DNA of 64,000 nt from assembly GCA_934193515.1 (NCBI GenBank), contig CAKPVJ010000001.1, forward strand, positions 124,001-188,000, written 5' to 3'. Below are positions 56,938 through 64,000 of the stretch, one piece after another. Source of the DNA: an uncultured Megasphaera sp. (GTDB taxonomy: Bacteria; Bacillota; Negativicutes; Veillonellales; Megasphaeraceae). The position numbers and the translations under genes are program-made. Each line of letters begins with the position of its first letter. Within the stretch, counting starts at the first letter, position 1. The notes under the pieces were generated by a model. That model saw nothing but the letters and a program-made list of their open reading frames with translations, was not told the DNA's origin and searched no databases.

Positions 56938-57780
56938 TTAAAAAAGCAGTTTCATCTGCTGCTGAATCTGTGCATCTGTCATCTGTGAAAAGGCATCCAG
57001 CAGGGCTACATGAAAAGTTCCCATGCGGCTGCCGGCAATGCGGCTTGCTTCTTCACCGGCTAAGCCCATCATGACAGCTGCCAATACGGCCGCTTCCCAA
57101 GGTTTGCGCCCGGCCAGATATACGCCGGCCAAGGCCCCCAGCATGCAGCCCGTGCCAGTCAGTCTGGCCAGTTGGGCCGTGCCGTTGGCTACACCGCACA
57201 CGCGGATGCCGTCAGTAACCACATCGACAGGGCCGCTCATCAGCAGCACGGCCTGCTGCGCGAGAGCATAGGCTTGTATATCCTGCGCCGCGTTTCTAAA
57301 GTTTTTGGCCGTAACCGTATCGGCTGCGCCGGCATCTACGCCGACAGCATGCGACGGCAGGCCGCAAATAGCGCGAATTTCAGAACTGTTGCCTTTGATA
57401 ATCTGCGGTCGGCATTCGCGAATAAACTGCACTGCAAAATCCCGCCGCAGGGTACTGCAGGCTACGCCTACCAAATCAATCAGCATGGGAATGCCGTCTT
57501 CATGCGCAGCCTGTCCGGCCAGCCGAATGGCTTCCATTCGCTCACTGGAAATGTTTCCCAAATTGACGACAAGCGCCGCTGCCACACGCCCTACTTCAAC
57601 GACTTCTTTGGGATGCGACGCCATGTTGGGAACGCCGCCGACGGCCAAGATGACATTGGCACTGTCATTCATCGTAATACCATGCGTAATACAATGAACG
57701 AGCGGCCTGTTGGCAGCTACGCCGCGACGCAGGGCAGCCAACTGCTGAAACAAGTTATTTTCTTCGTTTGTCATATACAT
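56938..57780 (-). CDS. thiM: Hydroxyethylthiazole kinase
   Basis: 280 residues. VHCITHGITMNDSANVILAV, GGVPNMASHP and GTGCMLGALAG are ThiM signatures. Phosphorylates the thiazole moiety for thiamine salvage. Overlaps thiW; a second ATG at 57774 is equally possible. Confidence 0.95.
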   Translation of the reverse strand: MYMTNEENNLFQQLAALRRGVAANRPLVHCITHGITMNDSANVILAVGGVPNMASHPKEVVEVGRVAAALVVNLGNISSERMEAIRLAGQAAHEDGIPMLIDLVGVACSTLRRDFAVQFIRECRPQIIKGNSSEIRAICGLPSHAVGVDAGAADTVTAKNFRNAAQDIQAYALAQQAVLLMSGPVDVVTDGIRVCGVANGTAQLARLTGTGCMLGALAGVYLAGRKPWEAAVLAAVMMGLAGEEASRIAGSRMGTFHVALLDAFSQMTDAQIQQQMKLLF

Positions 57781-58288
57781 TTACACCTAATTTCTGCTGG
57801 AATTCCCGCAGCGTGCCATTGCGGGACAAAGCCATCAGCAGACAAAACGCAATAGAGCCGCCAATCAATGTGCCGCTGATAAACATCGGCACATAATACA
57901 TCCAGGACAACCCTGTACGACCATAAAAAATTTCCATAACCGGATAGGAAACAATGGCACCGATAATCCCGGTTCCGATGACTTCTCCAATGACGGCCGC
58001 AATCAGCCGGCCATGGGATGCCCGATACAGCAAGCCGGACAAGGTTGCGCCAAACACAGCCCCAGTCAACGCCAGCGGCGGAATCCCCATCATAGTCATA
58101 CGGATAATCCCAATAAGCGTAGCGCAAAGCAAGGCATACCAAGGCCCCATCAAAACGGCACAGGTAATATTAATCAAATGGGCCATCGGGCACATGCCTT
58201 CAATACGCAGAATCGGGGAAATAACGACGCCTAACCCTACCAGCATCGCCAATAATACCAACCGCAGTACTTTCTTATCTTTTTCCAT
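57755..58288 (-). CDS. thiW: Thiazole transporter S component ThiW
   Basis: 177 residues, about six membrane spans (GLGVVISPILRIEGMCPMAH, LINITCAVLMGPWYALLCAT). ECF-type substrate protein for thiazole uptake, pairing with thiM. An ATPase/T component is not present nearby and must be shared. Confidence 0.9.
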   Translation of the reverse strand: MEKDKKVLRLVLLAMLVGLGVVISPILRIEGMCPMAHLINITCAVLMGPWYALLCATLIGIIRMTMMGIPPLALTGAVFGATLSGLLYRASHGRLIAAVIGEVIGTGIIGAIVSYPVMEIFYGRTGLSWMYYVPMFISGTLIGGSIAFCLLMALSRNGTLREFQQKLGVNVYDKRRK

Positions 58289-58374
58289 AAAAAAACTTCA
58301 CTCCCTCTGAGCGGCACGGTCTGCGGCACGCTGTGGTCGTGAAGCTTTTGATTGTATGACTGCAATATAGACGG
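58289..58374 (-). promoter_or_regulatory. Expression platform of the TPP riboswitch
   Basis: CTTCAC / GTGAAG stem followed by seven T directly before the thiW start: a terminator that can also mask the ribosome site GAGGGAG. Confidence 0.65.
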
Positions 58375-58474
58375 ATACATAGCGACCTAGCGGCAGACAC
58401 TGCCTCTTTGTTTGTAACGGTCGATACTCTCTAGTATCCTCTCAGCCTGAAACACAGGCTCCCTCGCTATGTAT
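58375..58474 (-). ncRNA. TPP riboswitch
   Basis: On minus: P1 ATACATAGCGA / TCGCTATGTAT (58464-58474 with 58375-58385), the conserved CTGAGAGGATAC and a second arm ending GCCGCTAGGTCGC. 100 bases, directly upstream of thiW-thiM, so TPP should shut the operon off. Confidence 0.88.
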
Positions 58475-58513
58475 GAAAACAGATTCAGGGCGCTCCCCCT
58501 CAATCCAAGTTTT

Positions 58514-58541
58514 AGTATAGCAAACTTTGCAAAGATGTCAA
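58514..58541 (-). promoter_or_regulatory. thiW-thiM promoter
   Basis: Minus-strand TTGACA (58536-58541), 16 bases, TATACT (58514-58519), 40 bases before the riboswitch. Confidence 0.8.
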
Positions 58542-58635
58542 TGGGCCTGTTGCCTGAAGTGTTTCGTCATCATGTATTATTCCGTTTCTTTAAACGGTTT
58601 GCCTTTGACGTGCAGCGTAAAAAGATAGATAGCAA

Positions 58636-58680
58636 ACACTCTCTGTATATGCCTGACGGCACACGCAGAGAGTGTTTTTT
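58636..58680. terminator. Terminator of the symporter gene
   Basis: Perfect 10-base stem ACACTCTCTG / CAGAGAGTGT, T run on plus and T-rich on minus. Confidence 0.78.
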
Positions 58681-58688
58681 CTACACGC

Positions 58689-60092
58689 TTATTTCCAATA
58701 TTCTACTTCATCATCACGAAGTCCAATAGAAGCGGCTTTAAAGACAGGGTTCTTGCCTGCTGCTTTTTGGGCTTGATAGTCCTTCAAGGCACCAATAGCG
58801 ACGTTGCTGAGTATCAGGCAGGCCGGAATATTAATCAGGCACATAAAGGCCATCAGAATATCAGCAATATCCCAAACGGCTGCCATAGACATGCCGGCAC
58901 CGACAAGTACAGCGAGTACGCAAAGGATACGGAAAACGACAATAAAGGTTTTCGACGGTGTACCTTTGTGGATGAAGGCAATGCAGTTGTCAACATAATA
59001 CAAGTTGCCAATCAAGGTAGAAAAGGCAAAGAGCACCATGCAAACCGTAATCAGCATCGGTCCGAATTCACCATATACGGAAGTAGCAGCCTGCTGTACA
59101 TACAAGGCACCGGCAGCTTCTTTGGTAATCGGCACGCCGGAGCAAAGGCCCAAAAATGCCGTAGCGCTGCAAACCAAAATCGTATCAATAAAAACAGAAA
59201 GCATCTGTACCAGTCCTTGTTTTACCGGATGGCTGACGTCAGCTGCGGCAGCCGCATTCGGTGCAGAACCAATACCAGCTTCATTGGAATACAAGCCGCG
59301 TTTGATGCCATATACCATACAAGAGCCGGACACGCCGCCTAAAATCGACTGGAAATCAAAAGCATCTGCAAAAATCATAGAAAATACATGGGGCAGCATC
59401 GGCAAATGGAACAAAATAACGATGAGGGCTGCCAAAATATAAACGAACCCCATAACCGGCACCATCCAGGATGTAATTTTAATAATACGGCGGCCGCCGC
59501 CAAAAATGCAGTAACCAACGAGTATAGCCAGCACCGCTCCCAGCATCCATGGCGTTGTATCCGGATTATAAAAACCATAGACAGAAAACGTAGACTGCAA
59601 ATTAAACGACGCCAGCATATTGAAGCCGCCGGCATACGTCAAAATCAGGCATACTGCAAAAATGATACCCAGTGTACGCGTTTTCATAGCTGTTTCAATG
59701 TAGTAAGCCGGGCCGCCATAACTATGGCCCAACGCATTGCGGCGCTTATATACCTGAGCCAGCGTGCTTTCAATAAAGGCACTGGCACCACCGATAAGCG
59801 CTAAAAGCCACATCCAGAATACGGCGCCGGGACCACCCAGGCAAACAGCCGTCGAAACACCGATAATATTCCCGGTCCCCACACGGGATGCCGTCGATAC
59901 CATCAATGCCTGAAACGAAGAAACAGAACCAGCCGTTGTCGGTTTTTCCATGACGACACGAACGCTTTCAGCAAACATTCGCAGCTGTATGCAGCGTGTC
60001 TTCCACGAAAAAATCAAACCAGCCACAATCAAAACAACCATTAAAATAGGATAATACAGAATACCGTCTAAATAATCCAGAATCGGCATCAT
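58689..60092 (-). CDS. Sodium:alanine/amino acid symporter
   Basis: 467 residues, about ten to eleven membrane spans. SRVGTGNIIGVSTAVCLGGP and KRGLYSNEAGIGSAPNAAAA are the AgcS family sodium/substrate motifs. Monocistronic. Upstream (60093-60255) a TTGACA occurs but without a well-spaced -10. Confidence 0.93.
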   Translation of the reverse strand: MMPILDYLDGILYYPILMVVLIVAGLIFSWKTRCIQLRMFAESVRVVMEKPTTAGSVSSFQALMVSTASRVGTGNIIGVSTAVCLGGPGAVFWMWLLALIGGASAFIESTLAQVYKRRNALGHSYGGPAYYIETAMKTRTLGIIFAVCLILTYAGGFNMLASFNLQSTFSVYGFYNPDTTPWMLGAVLAILVGYCIFGGGRRIIKITSWMVPVMGFVYILAALIVILFHLPMLPHVFSMIFADAFDFQSILGGVSGSCMVYGIKRGLYSNEAGIGSAPNAAAAADVSHPVKQGLVQMLSVFIDTILVCSATAFLGLCSGVPITKEAAGALYVQQAATSVYGEFGPMLITVCMVLFAFSTLIGNLYYVDNCIAFIHKGTPSKTFIVVFRILCVLAVLVGAGMSMAAVWDIADILMAFMCLINIPACLILSNVAIGALKDYQAQKAAGKNPVFKAASIGLRDDEVEYWK

Positions 60093-60255
60093 GGGGCCAA
60101 CACATCCTTCCCAAATGTAAAAAAAAGTATAATTACAATATAATCTTTATACTACTTCTTTTATTTAGTAGATGTCAATCTATATTCACAAATTTTAATA
60201 AAAATTGCTATTAAATTACATCTCTATACTTTCCCATGCAGTTAAATAACTAAAA

Positions 60256-60289
60256 ACAGGGACCTTCTCTTGTAAAGAAAGTCCCTGTC
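60256..60289 (-). terminator. Terminator of the clpC operon
   Basis: ACAGGGAC / GTCCCTGT stem, five T on the minus strand. Confidence 0.75.
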
Positions 60290-60409
60290 TATAATTACAC
60301 AAATTTTATTTGAAGCCGCTTGCCCAGCCCATGCGCGATTTTACGCAGCGCAGGAAGGAACGGTATGGTTCTTCAATAGCAAATGACCCCAACTATCGCC
60401 AAAGAGTTT

Positions 60410-62838
60410 TTATTTGGTTGAAAACGTTAATTCTTTATTGTTTTGACTATCCATTTCCAGCGTATTGCCTTCTTGGAGCGTGCCGCCCAGCAGCATTTCA
60501 GAAATCGGGTCTTCGACGAGTTTTTGAATCGCTCGTTTAAGCGGTCTTGCCCCATAGGCAAAATCAGACCCTTTTTTCACCAGCACGGCATCGGCCTTGT
60601 CTGTCCAGCTCATCGTCACACCCTTGGCTTTCAGCCGTTTTGTCAAATCACGAAGCAAAATAGCTACAATCTGACGCAGGTCGTTTTCTTCCAGCGGTTT
60701 GAACACGAGTATTTCATCAATACGATTGAGAAATTCCGGACGAAAAAACCGTTTGACATCATTCAAAATTTCTTTTTTTGCTTTTGCAAAGGCCTGCTGT
60801 TTATCTGTTTTTTCATCAGCTGCCGCTGCAAATCCCATGACGGCTTTCGAAGGTTGCAAATGCTGCGCACCTAGGTTGCTCGTCATAATGATGACAGTAT
60901 TGCGGAAATCGACGGTTCTTCCTTTGGAATCCGTCAGGCGTCCTTCGTCCAATACCTGCAGCAGCAGATTAAAGAAATCACTGCTCGCTTTTTCTACTTC
61001 ATCAAACAAAATAACACTGTAGGGATTGCGGCGGACTTTATCCGTCAGTTCTCCCCCTTCTTCATAGCCTACATATCCGGGAGGCGCGCCTACCAGGCGG
61101 GATACGCTGTATTTTTCCATAAACTCACTCATGTCAATACGAATCAGTGCATCTTTACTGCCAAAAAGCTGACTGGCCAAGGTTCTGGCCAGTTCAGTCT
61201 TGCCGACGCCGCTGGGGCCAAGGAACAAGAAGGAACCAATCGGGCGGTTGGCATCCTTGAGCCCGGCTCTGGCCCGGCGAATCGCTTTGGCCACGGCTTG
61301 CACGGCTTCATCCTGGCTGATAACCCGTTTGTGCAGTTCGTCTTCCAAATGAAGCAGTCGCTGTGATTCTGTTGCTGTCAGTTGCTGTACCGGAATCCCC
61401 GTCCATGAGGAAACGACATCAGCAATATCAGTTTCCGTGACGACCAGTTTATCATTGGTATGAAGCGCATAGGTTTCTTTCAGGGCATCCATTTTTTCGG
61501 ATACTTGCTTGCCTTCGTCACGCAGGGCGGCGCACCGTTCAAAATTTTCTGCCGCCAAGGCCGCTTCTTTTTCTTTTTGAATATCTGCCATCTTGGCTTC
61601 CAAGTCCCGGATTTCCTGTGAAGGCGCCAGTACGCTCATGCGTACTTTGGCTGCTGCTTCATCCATGACATCAATCGCTTTATCCGGCAGATAGCGGTCG
61701 GAAATGTAACGGGAAGACAGCATAACAGCCGCTTGAATAGCTTCATCCATAATACGGGCCTTATGGAAGGCTTCATATCGATCTCGCAGTCCGAACAAAA
61801 TCGCTTCGGTATCCGCTTCCGTCGGTTCGCCTACTATAATCGTTTGAAAACGGCGGGCCAATGCGGCATCCTTTTCCAAATTTTTTTATATTCATCCAAT
61901 GTCGTCGCGCCAATGCACTGCAGTTCGCCGCGAGCCAGTGCCGGTTTGAGAATGTTGGCTGCATCCATGCTGCCTTCGCTGGAACCGGCGCCAATAAGCT
62001 GATGAATTTCATCAATAAAAAGAATCATCGTTTCATCATGGCGGATGATATCGAGTATTTTTTTGATTCGTTCTTCAAATTCACCGCGGTATTTGGTACC
62101 GGCAACAATACTCGTCAAATCCAACGAAAAGACACGCTTGTCCTTTAAAACAGGCGGCACATCTCCTGATACGATACGCTGGGCCAATCCTTCAGCAATG
62201 GCTGTTTTGCCTACGCCGGGTTCGCCAATGAGAATCGGATTGTTTTTGGTGCGGCGGCAAAGAATCTGAATGACCCGGCTGATTTCCTTTTCCCGGCCAA
62301 TTACGGGATCGATTTTGTCTTTCTTTGCCAATTCATTTAAATCCCGGCCAAAATTTTCCAAAGAAATCGGCTGGGAAGACATCATATCTTCTTCATCTTC
62401 TGCGCATGCACTGATTTCTTCCAGCAGGCTCAAGCCCATGCTGGCGATGCTGACATCCATGCTTTCCAAAATACGAATGGCCATGCAGCCTGTGTCCTGC
62501 AGTAATCCCAACAGCAATTCTTCCGTACCGACATAGGTTTGCCGCATTTCATTGGCCTGATATACGGCCAGCTCAATGGCTTTTTTTGTCCGCGGCGTCA
62601 AAATGACTTTTTTCGGCGTTTCTTTACCGACACCTACCATCGTTTCTATGGCGCGGCTTATATTTTCAGCTGTAACGCCCCACTGGGCCAGCAACTGGCC
62701 GGCAATACAGTTTTCGCTGCGTGCCAGACCCAGCAGAATATGTTCTGTTCCTATATATTCATGGCGAAAATCTTTCGCCGCTTCGTGGGCATACTGAATG
62801 ACTTTTTTTGCATCATCAGTAAATCGACTATTGTTCAT
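60410..62838 (-). CDS. clpC: ClpC ATPase with an apparent frameshift
   Basis: Read in two frames joined near 61870. Part 1: N-domain repeats (EAAKDFRHEYIGTEHILLGL), first AAA (GEPGVGKTAIAEGL). Part 2: rest of AAA-1 (EKDAALARRFQ), UVR-type middle region (AAENFERCAALRDE), second AAA (GPSGVGKTELARTL). DEYKK should continue into LEKDAALARRFQ; one base is missing at an A7 run (TATAAAAAAATTTGG). Restoring it gives a normal full-length ClpC. Start at 62838 after AAGGAAGTG. Confidence 0.9.
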
Positions 62839-62843
62839 ACGTA

Positions 62844-63923
62844 TCACTTCCTTGCGTATTCTGATTTGACATGTGCAGCCAGCACCTGCTGTATCATGGC
62901 TGCCCGCTGTCTGTTTAATTCTATGTCTGTCAGTTCTTTGCCCTGGCAAAACTGCAAAAAGGCTGTCGTGCTTACCGTCGTCAGTGCATCGTAAGCCTGC
63001 AGCGTATACGGTGCTTCTCCCTGACTGACAGCAAAGCGCAAATCACCAGCCAGGCGCAGCGCCTCTTCTTCTGTCATGAGATAGGCGTGCAGCAGCAGGC
63101 CTTCTGCCCGGTGGAATGTATCTTTCAAGGCGTCTTCATGATGCTGCCACAAAAGGCGGCGGCAGTTTCGTTCTTCCTGCACAACCTGCCGAACCATTTT
63201 ATCCAGCTGTTCCAACAAGTCATGTTCAGTGATTCCCAACGTAACTTGATTGGTAATCTGAAACACATTGCCAATCGGTTCGCTGCGGTCCCCGTAGACA
63301 CCGCACACGGTAAAACCAAACTTGGTGATGCCCTGAATAATACGGTGAAGCCGCTTCATGGCAACCAACGCCGGCAAGTGCAGCGTAACGCCGGCAATCA
63401 AACCGGTTCCCGTCAAAAAGGGACTGGACGTTAAATAGCCAAATTCATCATGGAATGCCATGTTCAGCTGGCTTTCCAGCGTATCATCTATCTGACTGGC
63501 ATCGGCCCATATGCTGTCCAAATCAAGGCCCGATGCCGCTGTCTGAATGCAGAAATGATCTGCTTCGTTGATCATAATGGCTGCTGCGCCGTCATCGCGC
63601 ACCAGCAGCGCCCGTTGCTTGGGCTTGGCAATCAGTGCCGCCGACGCAATATGTCTGGCAGCCAATACTTCCCGTTCTCTCGCATCGATATCTGACAGAG
63701 AAATATAGGTATAGTCCCCTCTTCCCAGCATATTTAATGCCGGCAGGCGGGATATTCCAGCCTGGCACACGGCTGCTAGTTCTTCATCAGACGCACGAGC
63801 CGGAAACACAACCTGTTTGAGATTGCGCACCAAACGAATCCGGCTGTCCACTACGACATCGGCCAACGCGCCGCTGCCGGTTTGCCAAGGACTGAGGGGG
63901 GATGTCATCCACGTCATCGGCAT
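62844..63923 (-). CDS. mcsB: Protein arginine kinase McsB
   Basis: 359 residues, phosphagen-kinase fold: VVVDSRIRLVRNL, ITNQVTLGITEHD, SPFLTGTGLIAGV. Marks proteins with phospho-arginine for ClpCP. Five bases from clpC; CtsR gene would be upstream, outside the window. Confidence 0.95.
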   Translation of the reverse strand: MPMTWMTSPLSPWQTGSGALADVVVDSRIRLVRNLKQVVFPARASDEELAAVCQAGISRLPALNMLGRGDYTYISLSDIDAREREVLAARHIASAALIAKPKQRALLVRDDGAAAIMINEADHFCIQTAASGLDLDSIWADASQIDDTLESQLNMAFHDEFGYLTSSPFLTGTGLIAGVTLHLPALVAMKRLHRIIQGITKFGFTVCGVYGDRSEPIGNVFQITNQVTLGITEHDLLEQLDKMVRQVVQEERNCRRLLWQHHEDALKDTFHRAEGLLLHAYLMTEEEALRLAGDLRFAVSQGEAPYTLQAYDALTTVSTTAFLQFCQGKELTDIELNRQRAAMIQQVLAAHVKSEYARK

Positions 63924-63926
63924 CTG

Positions 63927-64000
63927 TCATTCCTCCTTTTGCGCGTCTGTACCAAGCATCTGCTGCTGCAGTGCTCTGATTTCATCCCGTACACGGGCCG
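63927..64000 (-). CDS. mcsA: McsA, 3' end only
   Basis: The last 24 codons, VRDEIRALQQQMLGTDAQKE E, the C-terminal UVR-type helix of McsA, activator of McsB. Cut by the window edge; ends three bases before mcsB. Confidence 0.75.
   Translation of the reverse strand, partial: ARVRDEIRALQQQMLGTDAQKEE

Noticed and set aside
61834..61879. Programmed frameshifting in clpC
   Set aside because: The run reads T AAA AAA ATT in frame, which does not fit an X_XXY_YYZ slip site; an indel explains it better.
1..64000. CRISPR arrays, tRNA or rRNA genes
   Set aside because: No regularly spaced direct repeats and no tRNA or rRNA-like stretches were seen on either strand by reading; no tRNA scan was run.

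Overview
The window is a piece of a Negativicutes-type Firmicute chromosome (Megasphaera/Dialister/Veillonella relatives are the best guess, from gene order and protein style, not from a database search) carrying one essentially complete 51 kb lambda-like siphoprophage. Chromosomal DNA is 1-429 (a HicB-like gene and two terminators) and 51472-64000. The latter holds yebC, a SPOUT RNA methyltransferase, the trmD-rimM-ylqD-khpA-rpsP-ffh-ylxM translation/SRP cluster, thiW-thiM behind a TPP riboswitch, an alanine-type sodium symporter, and the clpC-mcsB-mcsA stress operon with an apparent frameshift in clpC.

The prophage (430-51471) is bounded by a 43-bp direct repeat made from the last codons of yebC. 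The tyrosine integrase lies next to attR, and the phage brings its own look-alike of the yebC terminator. From right to left: integrase; Fic protein; a rearranged DinD/BRO locus; a CI/Cro-type switch with repeated operators; an early minus-strand operon (Xis-like protein, LysM protein, candidate Tad2 anti-defence protein, HNH, SSB, serine recombinase, DUF3310, HUH-type Rep with a frameshift signal, dUTPase, sigma-like late regulator); accessory cassettes; an IetAS-type AAA ATPase + subtilase defence operon; a candidate cos site; then packaging, head, tail, host-specificity, fibre and lysis genes in the lambda order. A second accessory region (480-7000) follows lysis.

The most unusual content is in the two accessory regions. 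Six cassettes (A, B, C at 2.0-7.0 kb; D, E, F at 37.0-39.1 kb) share one plan on the minus strand: usually a consensus sigma-A promoter, a 29-53 aa single-membrane-segment peptide (T1, often with an Arg/Lys tail), a short hairpin, a second small membrane protein (T2), and, overlapping or fused to T2, a small DNA-binding-type protein (a WG..HTH protein on the left, a WGG.R.GAGRPKG protein on the right). In all six a plus-strand promoter-like element sits at the T2 start and points back across T1 towards a terminator, as an antisense antitoxin RNA would. No single known system with this combination is known to me. The left region also has two Rha antirepressor genes with different N-termini on a near-identical 658-bp 3' segment, each with a ribbon-helix-helix gene and a short plus-strand structured RNA, plus an XRE/ImmA pair.

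Two heptamers of the A_AAA_AAN class sit exactly where two overlapping frames must be joined: A_AAA_AAC in the tail assembly chaperone genes (expected for this phage type) and A_AAA_AAG in the replication protein gene (unexpected). Functions are assigned by reading the sequence alone; no similarity search was run.
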